Shown: positions 55,333 through 64,000 of the stretch, piece by piece
How the letters are laid out: the number at the start of each line of letters is the position of its first letter
Numbering within the stretch: position 1 is the first letter of the stretch
Source of the DNA: Erwinia billingiae Eb661
Lineage (GTDB): Bacteria; Pseudomonadota; Gammaproteobacteria; Enterobacterales; Enterobacteriaceae
Length of the DNA: 64,000 nt
Reading direction: 5' to 3'
Assembly: GCF_000196615.1 (NCBI RefSeq)
Contig: NC_014306.1
Span: 1,364,001-1,428,000 of the forward strand
Translations under genes and position numbers: made by a program
The notes under the pieces: model-generated
Databases searched by the model: none
Told to the model about the DNA's origin: nothing
What the model saw: only the letters and a program-made list of their open reading frames with translations

Positions 55333-56356
55333 CGCAGAAATGCTCAGGGAAACCACGCTGGCAAATCAGCAACGACAGCGTTTCAAGATCGGACCAGACC
55401 GACTGACCATAATCCTGTTTCAGCGTCAGCTCAATGCGCGTCAGCAGATGGATTGCCTGACTCAGCTGCCGTGCAGAAAGACGTTGCAGCGCTTCACTGA
55501 ACAGTGGACGGCGGTTTTGCCAGACGCGGTGCTGATCAAACAGCGTTCTGATCGGTGTTTTCACCATCTGGCGTTGTAAGGTCAGCAGCATCATCAGCTC
55601 TCTTTGCACGGTGCGCAATAAGATCACCGGCTCGCTCTCTTCCGCCTGCATCTGACGCAAAATATGCTGAGCACGCTTACTTTTCCCGGCCAACAGGGCA
55701 TCCACCCAGTGGAACGGCGTAAAGTGTGCGGCATCGTTAACGGCCTGCTCAACTCTTGGCAGGGTCAGCTTGCCGTCTGGCCAGAGCAGCGACAGCCGTT
55801 CCAGCGCCTGGGCCAGCGCCAGCAGATTCCCTTCATAACAGTAGCAAAGCAGCTGAACAGCCGCATCGTCCACGCTCAGCTTGAGGCTTTTCGCGCGGGC
55901 GATCACCCAGCGAGGCAACTGCGCCTGCTCAGGTGTCTGGCAGGGCACGATCACCGCATTGGCGCTCAGCGCTTTAAACCAGGCACTGTTTTCCTGCGCT
56001 TTAGTCAGTTTCGACGCCCGCAATATCAGCAGAATATCGGCATGGAGCAGTGAGGAGAGGGTAACAAGCTGTTCCGCCATCGCCGCGTTGGGACCATTTT
56101 CAGGTAGCGTTAGCAGCAGCGTTTGCCGGCTGGCAAACAGGCTTAGAGCCTGACAGGTAGAGAAGATTGCATCCCAGTCAGTATGGGCATCAATGACCAC
56201 GCTAAAGTGCTCGGTGAATTCCTGCTTTTGCGCAGCAGCCCGCACCGCATCCTGAGATTCCTGCAACAGAAGCGGTTCGTTACCGGCCAGAATGTAACAA
56301 GCGCGCAGCCCCTCGTGGAGCTGCGCGCTGAGTTGCTCAGGGTAAATCCTGATCAT
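55325..56356 (-). CDS. holA: DNA polymerase III delta subunit HolA
   Basis: 343 residues, the E. coli length. [13 protein letters not shown] start, [19 protein letters not shown] and [22 protein letters not shown]; clamp-loader AAA+-like fold without a functional Walker motif. It opens the beta clamp. ATGA overlap with lptE. Confidence 0.96.
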   Translation of the reverse strand: MIRIYPEQLSAQLHEGLRACYILAGNEPLLLQESQDAVRAAAQKQEFTEHFSVVIDAHTDWDAIFSTCQALSLFASRQTLLLTLPENGPNAAMAEQLVTLSSLLHADILLILRASKLTKAQENSAWFKALSANAVIVPCQTPEQAQLPRWVIARAKSLKLSVDDAAVQLLCYCYEGNLLALAQALERLSLLWPDGKLTLPRVEQAVNDAAHFTPFHWVDALLAGKSKRAQHILRQMQAEESEPVILLRTVQRELMMLLTLQRQMVKTPIRTLFDQHRVWQNRRPLFSEALQRLSARQLSQAIHLLTRIELTLKQDYGQSVWSDLETLSLLICQRGFPEHFCDV

Positions 56357-56973
56357 CTTGCCAGAGAGCTGTCTGTCAGGCCGGATGCAGGATTGGTCTG
56401 ATCGATGGCTTCAGGCGTGCTGTCCAGCGTATTGATGGAAGGATCGTCCTCTGCCGCATGTACCGTCAGTAATTTACGCACCAGCTGTTGAGCCGCCTGG
56501 GTACGCATTTCACTCATGATAATGTTCTGCTCGGAGTCCTTCGCCAGTGCCGCCAGCGGGTTATCAAAGAACGAACGATACACTGTCGCGCTGATGGGAT
56601 AGATGCCTTTATTTGGCACCAGCACCTGCGCATTAACGGTCATGTACATCGAGTACTCGGCCGTTTTACCGTCCTGGAAGATGGAGGCTGTGTCACGACC
56701 CTGAACCTCACCCATCAGACGCAGGGAAGGCACGGTTTTATGCAGCGTCCCTTTGCTCATCGCCGTGGTGTTGCTGTCATCCAGCACCGTCACGTTATTC
56801 AGGCGCAGCTCTTCACGTACGGTACGCGTCAGCGGACCATAAGGATCGGAGGTGTCCAGGATCATCGTTTTCATTTCTTTCGGGACCGAAGTGGTCCCGC
56901 GAAGATGAAAGCCACAACCTGCGGTGATTAACACCGCAAGACCCAGCATCACAGATAAAATCGGATGTCGCAC
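56353..56973 (-). CDS. lptE: LPS-assembly lipoprotein LptE
   Basis: 206 residues from GTG at 56973, which has AGGAGGA just upstream and gives the expected [20 protein letters not shown] lipoprotein signal with lipidated Cys20. An ATG at 56988, overlapping the leuS stop as TGATG, would add five residues and is the alternative. [17 protein letters not shown] and [22 protein letters not shown] fit LptE, the plug of the LptD outer-membrane LPS translocon. Confidence 0.94.
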   Translation of the reverse strand: MRHPILSVMLGLAVLITAGCGFHLRGTTSVPKEMKTMILDTSDPYGPLTRTVREELRLNNVTVLDDSNTTAMSKGTLHKTVPSLRLMGEVQGRDTASIFQDGKTAEYSMYMTVNAQVLVPNKGIYPISATVYRSFFDNPLAALAKDSEQNIIMSEMRTQAAQQLVRKLLTVHAAEDDPSINTLDSTPEAIDQTNPASGLTDSSLAR

Positions 56974-56987
56974 AATTCCTCCTGACA

Positions 56988-59570
56988 TCAACCCACGACC
57001 AGGTTAAGCAATTTGCCCGGTACGTAAATCTCTTTACGAATGGTGGTGCCATCGACGTACTTGGCAACCAGATGCTCCTGCAACGCACGAGCCTTAACCT
57101 GTTCCGCAGTGGCATCAGCCGGAACGGTAATTTTGCCACGCACTTTACCATTAACCTGCACGACCACCAGCAGAGAATCTTCCACCATCGCCTCTTCATC
57201 TGCCTGCGGCCATGGCGCGTTGTCGACGTCGCCTTCGCCACCCAGCGCCTGCCACAATGAGAAGCAGGCATGCGGGGTAAACGGATACAGCAGACGCACC
57301 ACGGATTGCAGCGCTTCCTGCATCAGTGCACGATCCTGCTCGCTTTCTTGTGGGGCACGGGCCAGCTTGTTCATCAGCTCCATAATCGCCGCAATGGCGG
57401 TGTTGAAGGTCTGACGACGGCCGATGTCATCGGACACTTTGGCGATGGTTTTATGCAGCTCGCGGCGCAGCGATTTCTGATCGTCGTTGAGGCTGGCGAT
57501 ATCCAGTGCAACGGTCGGTCCTTTTTCGCTGTGTTCGAAGGCCAGTCGCCAGACGCGTTTCAGGAAGCGGTTAGCACCTTCCACACCGGATTCCTGCCAT
57601 TCGAGAGTCATTTCTGCCGGCGAAGCGAACATCATAAACAGACGCACGGTATCGGCACCGTAGCGCTCAACCATCACCTGTGGGTCAATGCCGTTGTTTT
57701 TCGACTTCGACATTTTGCTCATACCGGCGTAAACCAGCTCGCGGCCGGTTGCATCGGTGGCTTTGGTCACGCGGCCTTTCTCATCACGCTCAAGGGTGAC
57801 ATCAACCGGGGAAACCCAGTTACGCTCACCGCTGGCGCCAAGATAGTAGAAGGCATCAGCCAGAACCATGCCCTGGCAAAGCAGGCGTTTGGCCGGCTCA
57901 TTGGAGGTCACCAGGCCAGCATCACGCAGCAACTTATGGAAGAAGCGGAAGTAGAGCAGGTGCATGATGGCGTGTTCGATACCGCCGACATACTGATCGA
58001 CCGGCAGCCAATAGTTAGCTGCAGCCGGGTCCAGCATGCCTTTGTCATAGTCCGGGCAGGTATAGCGCGCGTAATACCAGGAAGACTCCATAAAGGTGTC
58101 AAAGGTGTCGGTTTCGCGCAGCGCAGGCTGACCGTTGACGGTGGTTTTTGCCCACTCAGGATCGGCTTTGATTGGGCTGGTGATCCCGTCCATTACCACG
58201 TCTTCCGGCAGGATAACCGGCAGCTGATCTTCTGGCGTCGGCATCACGGTGCCGTCTTCCAGGGTCACCATTGGAATTGGTGCGCCCCAGTAACGCTGGC
58301 GTGAAACACCCCAGTCGCGCAGACGGTAATTAACTTTACGCTCGCCAACGCCTTTGGCCGCCAGCTTCTCAGCAATGGCGTTAAAGCCTGCTTCGTACGA
58401 CAGACCGTCAAACTCGCCTGAGTTAAACAGCGTGCCTTTATCGGTCATGGCCGCGTCGGTCAGATCCGGCTCGCTTCCGTCAGCATTAAGGATCACGGGC
58501 TTGATAGTGAGGTTGTACTTGGTGGCGAACTCCCAGTCACGCTGGTCGTGGCCAGGAACGGCCATCACCGCACCGGTGCCGTATTCCATCAGCACAAAAT
58601 TGGCGACCCAGACCGGCACTTTCTCGCCAGACAGTGGGTGCACGGCAAACTTGCCGGTGGCCATGCCTTTTTTCTCCATGGTCGCCATTTCAGCTTCGGC
58701 AACCTTGGTATTACGGCATTCGGCAATAAAGTCGGCCAGCGCAGGATTCGACGCGGCAGCCTGCGCAGCCAGCGGATGGCCCGCAGCCACGGCCAGATAG
58801 GTCACACCCATAAAGGTGTCTGGACGGGTGGTATAAACGCTCAGTTTTTCGGGGCTTTCTGCCACGTCAAAGGTGATTTCCACCCCTTCAGAACGGCCGA
58901 TCCAGTTACGCTGCATGGTTTTAACCTGCTCAGGCCAGCTTTCCAGCGTGTCCAGGTCATTTAACAGTTCATCAGCGTAATCGGTGATTTTAACAAACCA
59001 CTGTGGGATCTCTTTGCGTTCAACTTTGGTATCGCAGCGCCAGCAGCAACCGTCAATAACCTGTTCGTTAGCCAGCACGGTCTGGTCGGTCGGGCACCAG
59101 TTAACTGCCGAGGTTTTCTTATAGACCAGGCCTTTTTCGTACAGCTTGGTGAAGAACCACTGTTCCCAGCGATAGTACTCAGGCTGACAGGTGGCCAGTT
59201 CACGGTTCCAGTCATAGCCGAAGCCCAGCAATTTCAGCTGGTTCTTCATGTAGGCAATGTTGTCGTAGGTCCATGGCGCCGGCGCGGTGTTGTTTTTTAC
59301 CGCTGCGCCTTCTGCAGGCAGGCCAAATGCATCCCAGCCGATCGGCTGCAGGACGTTTTTGCCCAGCATACGCTGGTAGCGGGAGATCACATCACCGATG
59401 GTGTAGTTACGAACGTGGCCCATATGTAGGCGGCCAGAAGGATAGGGCAGCATGGAGAGGCAGTAGTACTTCTCTTTACCTTCCTCTTCGGTCACTTTGA
59501 ACGTTTGCTTCTCATCCCAGTGCTGTTGGACGTGGGATTCTATCTCTTCCGGGCGGTATTGCTCTTGCAT
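56988..59570 (-). CDS. leuS: Leucyl-tRNA synthetase LeuS
   Basis: 860 residues from the ATG at 59570, exactly the E. coli length; a reading from 59624 would add 18 residues. Class I signatures HMGH ([15 protein letters not shown]) and KMSKS ([12 protein letters not shown]) are present, as is the CP1 editing domain ([21 protein letters not shown]). It heads the lptE-holA-nadD cluster. Confidence 0.98.
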   Translation of the reverse strand: MQEQYRPEEIESHVQQHWDEKQTFKVTEEEGKEKYYCLSMLPYPSGRLHMGHVRNYTIGDVISRYQRMLGKNVLQPIGWDAFGLPAEGAAVKNNTAPAPWTYDNIAYMKNQLKLLGFGYDWNRELATCQPEYYRWEQWFFTKLYEKGLVYKKTSAVNWCPTDQTVLANEQVIDGCCWRCDTKVERKEIPQWFVKITDYADELLNDLDTLESWPEQVKTMQRNWIGRSEGVEITFDVAESPEKLSVYTTRPDTFMGVTYLAVAAGHPLAAQAAASNPALADFIAECRNTKVAEAEMATMEKKGMATGKFAVHPLSGEKVPVWVANFVLMEYGTGAVMAVPGHDQRDWEFATKYNLTIKPVILNADGSEPDLTDAAMTDKGTLFNSGEFDGLSYEAGFNAIAEKLAAKGVGERKVNYRLRDWGVSRQRYWGAPIPMVTLEDGTVMPTPEDQLPVILPEDVVMDGITSPIKADPEWAKTTVNGQPALRETDTFDTFMESSWYYARYTCPDYDKGMLDPAAANYWLPVDQYVGGIEHAIMHLLYFRFFHKLLRDAGLVTSNEPAKRLLCQGMVLADAFYYLGASGERNWVSPVDVTLERDEKGRVTKATDATGRELVYAGMSKMSKSKNNGIDPQVMVERYGADTVRLFMMFASPAEMTLEWQESGVEGANRFLKRVWRLAFEHSEKGPTVALDIASLNDDQKSLRRELHKTIAKVSDDIGRRQTFNTAIAAIMELMNKLARAPQESEQDRALMQEALQSVVRLLYPFTPHACFSLWQALGGEGDVDNAPWPQADEEAMVEDSLLVVVQVNGKVRGKITVPADATAEQVKARALQEHLVAKYVDGTTIRKEIYVPGKLLNLVVG

Positions 59571-59782
59571 GGCAGCCAGTGGTCCTTTGTAAACTTTATG
59601 AGTTCGTTCAGATCCGCATAGCATAGCTGATCCGCCCCCGCAGCAACAACAGTAACCGCCCTGACAAACGGCATTTCTCTACAAGCTGGAAGAGAGCAGG
59701 CATTTTTGACAGCGGGTTGGGTGCATTTTTTTGATCGACGCTAGAATTACTGCATAACGTATTGGAACGTTTAGGAGAAAAA

Positions 59783-60265
59783 ATGAACAAGGTTGCTCAG
59801 TACTATCGGGAACTGGTCTCTTCTCTGACCGAAAGGATCAACCGGGGAGAGCATGATATTGATGCTCTGGTGGAGAGTGCCCGACAACGAATGAACAATC
59901 GCGGTGAATTGACCCGCAGCCAGATCGAGGATGTCACCCGAGCGGTGCGCAGGGATTTAGAAGAGTTTGCCCGCAGCTATACCGAGAATCAGGATGATGC
60001 AGGTGATAGCGTGTTTATGCGCATTATTCGCGAAAGCGTGTGGAAAGAGCTGGCCGATATCACCGATAAAAGTCAGTTAGAGTGGCGCGAAGTTTTTCAG
60101 GACCTGAATCATCATGGTGTTTATCAAAGCGGTGAGGTGGTGGGACTGGGGAATTTAGTTTGTGAGAAATGTCAGTTTACCCGGGCGATTTACACCCCTG
60201 AAACGCTGACACGCTGTCCTGAATGCGGTAACGATCAGTTCCAGCGACAACCTTTTGAACCGTAG
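59783..60265 (+). CDS. ybeL: YbeL family protein (DUF1451, zinc ribbon)
   Basis: 160 residues, the E. coli length, from the ATG at 59783 (TAGGAG upstream). Helical N-terminal half (YYRELVSSLTERINRGEHDI), then a C-terminal zinc ribbon: CEKC about 20 residues before CPEC. Function unknown. It is divergent from leuS. Confidence 0.94.
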   Translation: MNKVAQYYRELVSSLTERINRGEHDIDALVESARQRMNNRGELTRSQIEDVTRAVRRDLEEFARSYTENQDDAGDSVFMRIIRESVWKELADITDKSQLEWREVFQDLNHHGVYQSGEVVGLGNLVCEKCQFTRAIYTPETLTRCPECGNDQFQRQPFEP

Positions 60266-60269
60266 AAAT

Positions 60270-60291
60270 CGGGGCGGAAGATTCCGCCCCG
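60270..60291. terminator. Hairpin between convergent ybeL and gltL
   Basis: CGGGGCGGA / TCCGCCCCG with an AGAT loop, 4 bp after the ybeL stop and 9 bp from the gltL stop; no T-run on either strand. Confidence 0.55.
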
Positions 60292-60300
60292 CTATGCTGA

Positions 60301-61026
60301 TTAATGCAGGATTTTGGCGAGGAAATCTTTCGCACGATCGGACTGCGGATTGTTAAAGAAGTCGTCTTTCGGCGAATCCTCCACAATTTTCCCCTCATCC
60401 ATAAAGATCACCCGGTTTGCCACCTTACGGGCGAAGCCCATTTCGTGGGTCACCACCATCATGGTCATCCCTTCATTCGCCAGTTCCACCATGACATCCA
60501 GCACTTCATTGATCATCTCGGGATCCAGTGCGGAGGTGGGCTCATCGAACAGCATGGCGATCGGATCCATGCACAGCGCTCGGGCGATAGCCACACGCTG
60601 CTGCTGACCACCGGAAAGCTGCCCTGGGTGCTTGTTAGCATGGGCTGACAGGCCCACGCGCTCCAACAGTTTCAGCCCCTTCTGACGGGCTTCCTCTTTG
60701 TTACGCTTCAGCACTTTTACCTGCGCCAGCGTCAGGTTCTCAACGATGGTCAGATGCGGGAACAGCTCAAAATGCTGGAAGACCATGCCGACTTTGGAAC
60801 GCAGCTGCGCCAGATTGGTCTTTTTGTCGTTGACGGCGGTGCCGTTGACTTCAATCTTACCTTCCTGAATCGGCTCTAAGCCATTGACCGTTTTGATCAG
60901 CGTGGATTTACCGGAACCCGACGGGCCGCACACCACCACCACTTCGCCTTTTTTCACTTCGGTTGAGCAGTCGGTCAGTACCTGAAAGTGACCATACCAC
61001 TTAGAAACATTTTTCAGGGTAATCAT
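60301..61026 (-). CDS. gltL: Glutamate/aspartate ABC transporter ATPase GltL
   Basis: 241 residues: Walker [25 protein letters not shown], Walker [29 protein letters not shown]. Same length as E. coli GltL. Its start abuts the gltK stop. Part of the GltIJKL importer. Confidence 0.96.
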   Translation of the reverse strand: MITLKNVSKWYGHFQVLTDCSTEVKKGEVVVVCGPSGSGKSTLIKTVNGLEPIQEGKIEVNGTAVNDKKTNLAQLRSKVGMVFQHFELFPHLTIVENLTLAQVKVLKRNKEEARQKGLKLLERVGLSAHANKHPGQLSGGQQQRVAIARALCMDPIAMLFDEPTSALDPEMINEVLDVMVELANEGMTMMVVTHEMGFARKVANRVIFMDEGKIVEDSPKDDFFNNPQSDRAKDFLAKILH

Positions 61027-61704
61027 TTAAACCGTCCTTTTTTTCTTTAAATAGCTGACCAACAGCGAAGCGCTAAGGCTGATAACGAAGTAGACCGCAC
61101 CGGCAAACAGCACCATTTCAATTTCGGTGCCGTTGTTGATGCCGATGGTGTCGGCCGTCCTGAAGAAGTCGGCAAGGCTGAGCACGTAAACCAGAGAGGT
61201 ATCCTGGAACAGCACGATGCCCTGAGTCAGCAGCAGCGGCACCATAGCGCGAAACGCCTGAGGCAGGATAATCAGCTGCATCGACTGCCAGCGCGTCATC
61301 CCCAGCGCCAGCGCGGCGCTTCCCTGGCCTCGGGCGATACTGACAATACCGGCACGAATGATTTCAGAGTAGTAAGCGGCTTCGAACAGCGAGAAGGCAA
61401 CCATCGCCGAGATCAGGCGGATATCGGTTTTCGGCGACAGGCCAAGCACGTTCTGCAGGAAGCTGGGCACCACCAGATAGAACCACAACAGCACCATCAC
61501 CAACGGCACCGAGCGGAACAGGTTGACGTAAAGGCGGGCAAACCAGCTGACAGGCTTGAAGCTCGACAGACGCATCACCGCCAGCAGCGTTCCCCAGACG
61601 ATGCCAAAAATGATGGCCGTCACGGTAATTTTGAGGGTGATCACCATGCCGTTCATCAGATACGGCAGGTTGGGAACAATGGTGCTCCAGTCAAATTCGT
61701 ACAT
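61027..61704 (-). CDS. gltK: Glutamate/aspartate ABC transporter permease GltK
   Basis: 225 residues, about five membrane helices; [20 protein letters not shown] start and EAA-loop [20 protein letters not shown]. Overlaps gltJ by one base. Confidence 0.96.
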   Translation of the reverse strand: MYEFDWSTIVPNLPYLMNGMVITLKITVTAIIFGIVWGTLLAVMRLSSFKPVSWFARLYVNLFRSVPLVMVLLWFYLVVPSFLQNVLGLSPKTDIRLISAMVAFSLFEAAYYSEIIRAGIVSIARGQGSAALALGMTRWQSMQLIILPQAFRAMVPLLLTQGIVLFQDTSLVYVLSLADFFRTADTIGINNGTEIEMVLFAGAVYFVISLSASLLVSYLKKKRTV

Positions 61705-62444
61705 TATTTGCCTCCCATGCCGCCAGGCAGGCGAACCTTACGTTCGACCAGGCTCATCAGCAGCATAATCACAATATTGATGCCAACGTAGGCCAGCGTA
61801 ATCGCGGTAAAGGATTCATAGGCATGAGCCGAGTAATCCAGCAGCTTGCCTGCTTGTGCGGCCATATCGACCAGACCAATGGTCGAGGCGATGGCGGAGT
61901 TCTTTACCAGGTTCAGCATCTCTGAGGTCATTGGCGGCACAATTACGCGATAGGCGTTTGGTAACAGCACATAGCGGTAGGTTTGTGGCAGCGTCAGGCC
62001 CATCGCCAGACCGGCATTCTTCTGGCCTGATGGCAGCGACTGGATCGCCGCGCGAACCTGTTCGCACACGCGGGCGGCGGTAAACAGGCCGAGGCACAGC
62101 ACCGAGCAAGTAAAGAACTGAATATTGGGATCCAGCTCGGATTTGAACCAGGTGCTAATGCTTTCAGGCAGCAGTTCAGGGATCACCAGATACCAGATAA
62201 AGAATTGCACTATCAGCGGGATATTACGGAATAGCTCAACGTAACAGGTGCCGAGAGTGGAGAGCAGACGGTTGGGCACGGTGCGCAGAATACCAAACAG
62301 CGAACCGACCAAAAGGGCGATAATCCACGCGCAGACTGACACAGCAATGGTGACCTGAAAGCCGGACCACAGCCACCCCAGATAGGTGGTATTACCGAAG
62401 GGGGCCTGTTGCAGGAAAATACCCCAGTTCCAATCGATTGACAT
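61704..62444 (-). CDS. gltJ: Glutamate/aspartate ABC transporter permease GltJ
   Basis: 246 residues; [20 protein letters not shown] start and EAA loop [24 protein letters not shown] upstream. Separated from gltI by 199 bp that hold a terminator and a probable small RNA, so its dose is set by read-through from gltI. Confidence 0.96.
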   Translation of the reverse strand: MSIDWNWGIFLQQAPFGNTTYLGWLWSGFQVTIAVSVCAWIIALLVGSLFGILRTVPNRLLSTLGTCYVELFRNIPLIVQFFIWYLVIPELLPESISTWFKSELDPNIQFFTCSVLCLGLFTAARVCEQVRAAIQSLPSGQKNAGLAMGLTLPQTYRYVLLPNAYRVIVPPMTSEMLNLVKNSAIASTIGLVDMAAQAGKLLDYSAHAYESFTAITLAYVGINIVIMLLMSLVERKVRLPGGMGGK

Positions 62445-62459
62445 AAATAACTCCGGAAG

Positions 62460-62484
62460 AAAAAAAGGGTAGCGAAGCTACCCT
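62460..62484 (-). terminator. Terminator between gltI and gltJ (3' end of SroC)
   Basis: AGGGTAGC / GCTACCCT with a GAA loop; on the minus strand seven T residues follow. It would cut gltJKL expression relative to gltI. Confidence 0.9.
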
Positions 62485-62630
62485 GAAGATTGATGAGAGG
62501 CTCATTTGCACGTTATGGGGAACGACCACTTCGTACCTTTGCCTGACTATCCGGATGTGTGTTCCGGATGATTCAGGCTGTTGTCTGTCCGAGCCTGTTT
62601 TCAACAATCATAGGGCAACCAGCGGTCACC
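62460..62630 (-). ncRNA. sroC: SroC small RNA (probable)
   Basis: The gltI-gltJ gap of E. coli and Salmonella gives rise to SroC, an RNase E-cleaved 3' fragment of gltI mRNA that sponges the sRNA GcvB. Here the same gap has similar length, ends at a strong Rho-independent terminator and contains CCGGAACACACATCCGG, then ATAGTCAGGCA on the minus strand (about 62540-62567), which resembles SroC as I remember it. The 5' end is approximate. Confidence 0.62.
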
Positions 62631-62643
62631 CTTATTTTCATTA

Positions 62644-63546
62644 TTAGTTCAGTGCCTTGTCATTTGGCGTTTTGAATGTCGCTTTCATGTCGTCAGACAG
62701 GGCGAAGTTCATGTTGAGGTTTTTTGGTGGGATCGGGTTGCTGAACCACTTATCAAACCACTTCGACGCTTCACCTGAGGTCTGCGCTTTCGCAATGGTG
62801 TCATCCATCAGCTGTTTGAAGCCGGCGTCGTCTTTACGCAGCATACAGCCGTAAGCTTCTTTCGACTGCGGCGTACCCACGATCACCCAGTTATCAGGTT
62901 TTTTAGCTTTAGCACGTTCGCCAGCCAGCAGGGCATCATCCATCATAAAGGCAACGGCACGACCACTTTCCAGCGTACGGAAGGAGTCGCCATGGTCTTT
63001 GGCGCTGATGATGCGCATGTCCATTTTCTTCTCATCATTCAGCTTGTTCAGCAGAATTTCGGAAGTGGTACCTGAAGTGACGACAACCGTTTTGCCTTTC
63101 AGATCCGGGAAGTCTTTAATCGGGCTGCCTTTCTTCACCAGCAAACGGGTGCCGATAACAAAGATAGTGTCCGAGAAAGCGGCCTGTTTCTGGCGCTCAA
63201 GGTTGTTGGTGGTTGAACCACACTCAAAATCGTAGGTGCCGTTTTGCAACAGTGGAATACGGTTCTGTGAGGTGACCGGCAGCATTTTCACCTGCAGATC
63301 GGGTTTGTTCAGTTTGGCTTTGATCGCGGCCACGATGGCGTTGGAATAATCCTGCGAGTAGCCGACCACTTTTTGCTGATTATCGTAGTAAGAGAAAGGA
63401 ACAGAAGACTCACGGTGTCCCACGACAATGACGCCATTTTTAGCGATTTTGTCTAACGTGGGAGATTGTGATGCATCTTCTGCATGGGCGATACCGGATG
63501 CAAGGCCAGCCAGTGCCAGGCACAAGCCTAATTTCCGTAATTTCAT
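62644..63546 (-). CDS. gltI: Glutamate/aspartate periplasmic binding protein GltI
   Basis: 300 residues from the ATG at 63546 (AAGGAG upstream), signal peptide cleaved after AHA. SBP family 3: DKIAKNGVIVVGHRESSVPF, VKMLPVTSQNRIPLLQNGTY, DFECGSTTNN and CMLRKD (the two cysteines likely form a disulphide). Captures glutamate and aspartate for GltJKL. Confidence 0.96.
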   Translation of the reverse strand: MKLRKLGLCLALAGLASGIAHAEDASQSPTLDKIAKNGVIVVGHRESSVPFSYYDNQQKVVGYSQDYSNAIVAAIKAKLNKPDLQVKMLPVTSQNRIPLLQNGTYDFECGSTTNNLERQKQAAFSDTIFVIGTRLLVKKGSPIKDFPDLKGKTVVVTSGTTSEILLNKLNDEKKMDMRIISAKDHGDSFRTLESGRAVAFMMDDALLAGERAKAKKPDNWVIVGTPQSKEAYGCMLRKDDAGFKQLMDDTIAKAQTSGEASKWFDKWFSNPIPPKNLNMNFALSDDMKATFKTPNDKALN

Positions 63547-63920
63547 CTCCAACTCCTTCGTTTAATGGCGTCATAAAATTGCGCCGATTGTGATGTTATG
63601 TTTATTAACTGCTGCTTTTCTTTTTATACCAGGACGTAATCGCCCCCTGAATAGTCATAACATAGCCGAATGTTAAAACGATGAAACAAGAAAGTTTCTT
63701 TTTTGCGAAGCGTGCCGCACCAAATAAAGGCATTGTTAAAAACAATGCTCCGCCCTGGGGCAATGATTGAGCCACAATGGTGCGGAAACGCTTATGCAAG
63801 GCTTTATGCAGACTAATCAGCGAGTTCGCTGGTAATGTTTTGCAATCGTCGTGCCAAAATGTTTTTTGTGAAACAGTTAGCAGCAGGATCTGCTTGTAGA
63901 TGCAGGAGCAGGAGAAGGGC
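63547..63920 (-). promoter_or_regulatory. Region upstream of gltI
   Basis: 374 bp that must hold the gltI promoter. An open frame of 105 codons exists on the minus strand (63605-63922), but it starts at the T-run of the next terminator and shows no family resemblance. No named operator is recognised. Confidence 0.35.
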
Positions 63921-63953
63921 AAAAAAAAACGCCGAACCCAAAGGTTCAGCGTT
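63921..63953 (-). terminator. Terminator of the gene entering from the right edge
   Basis: AACGCCGAACC / GGTTCAGCGTT (one mismatch) with CAAA loop; on the minus strand nine T residues follow. It lies 20 bp after the partial gene's stop. Confidence 0.88.
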
Positions 63954-63973
63954 TTAGTGTCGTGCTTTGACGC

Positions 63974-64000
63974 TTAACCGCGACGTCTGAAGCCGGTAAT
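63974..64000 (-). CDS. lnt: C-terminal end of a gene cut by the window edge, probably lnt
   Basis: Only the last eight codons and TAA are visible: ...ITGFRRRG. A basic Arg-rich end after what may be a membrane helix, the terminator just downstream, and the E. coli order lnt-gltI suggest apolipoprotein N-acyltransferase. The call rests on synteny only. Confidence 0.4.
   Translation of the reverse strand: MTGFRRRG

Noticed and set aside
63605..63922. 105-codon minus-strand frame upstream of gltI
   Set aside because: It starts in the T-run of a terminator, its sequence is of random composition and no ribosome site precedes a convincing start. It cannot be fully excluded.

Overview
The window is chromosomal DNA from an enterobacterium of the Erwinia/Pantoea type (Erwiniaceae). 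This rests on three things: near-identity of many proteins to their E. coli counterparts as I remember them (CspE, GntT, LeuS, DacA, YbeD); the leuS-lptE-holA-nadD-rsfS-rlmH-mrdA-mrdB-rlpA-dacA-ybeD-lipB-lipA gene order; and a periplasmic sugar-oxidation set (flavoprotein/cytochrome c gluconate dehydrogenase plus PQQ glucose dehydrogenase), which is common in that family. I see no rRNA, tRNA, CRISPR array, insertion sequence, integrase or phage gene.

Left part (1-15 kb). The end of a gluconate 2-dehydrogenase operon (flavoprotein, tri-haem cytochrome c) is followed by two RcnB-like His-rich periplasmic proteins. These flank a chemoreceptor with a good sigma-28 promoter. Next come a short-chain dehydrogenase, a LysR regulator divergent from a pyridoxal reductase (pdxI/ydbC-like), an iron alcohol dehydrogenase and a small lipoprotein. 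Then comes a TonB receptor closely resembling YncD/PqqU (PQQ importer), directly upstream of gcd, the PQQ-dependent glucose dehydrogenase.

Middle (15-38 kb). The complete arnBCADTEF operon is followed 13 bp later by an orphan OmpR-type response regulator that lacks the conserved receiver lysine. After it come fetAB, an OprB-type sugar porin, a CsbD/DUF883-like small protein, a cyanide-insensitive-type bd oxidase with a DUF2474 small gene, and gntT behind two overlapping GntR operators. eptA follows, behind a PmrA box, with a broken second arnA copy just after it. The stretch ends with an unrecognised membrane protein, a GST, several small genes (including a 27-residue YohP homologue) and pagP. 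Three lipid A modification systems (Ara4N, phosphoethanolamine, palmitate) therefore lie within 24 kb.

Right part (38.5-64 kb). cspE and tatE are separated by a GNAT gene and a MocR regulator divergent from a five-gene operon (binding-fold enzyme-like protein, YbeM-type amidase, polar amino-acid ABC transporter). Then follow lipA-lipB-ybeD, the dacA-rlpA-mrdB-mrdA cell-elongation genes, rlmH-rsfS, nadD-holA-lptE-leuS, ybeL, and gltIJKL with a probable SroC sRNA between gltI and gltJ. The window ends at the last codons of what is probably lnt.

Two themes link the genes. One is direct periplasmic oxidation of glucose: porin, PQQ uptake, Gcd, gluconate dehydrogenase, quinol oxidase, and gluconate uptake by GntT. 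The other is remodelling of the envelope: lipid A, peptidoglycan elongation, Lpt. All functional statements rest on reading the sequence and on family knowledge; no database search was run.
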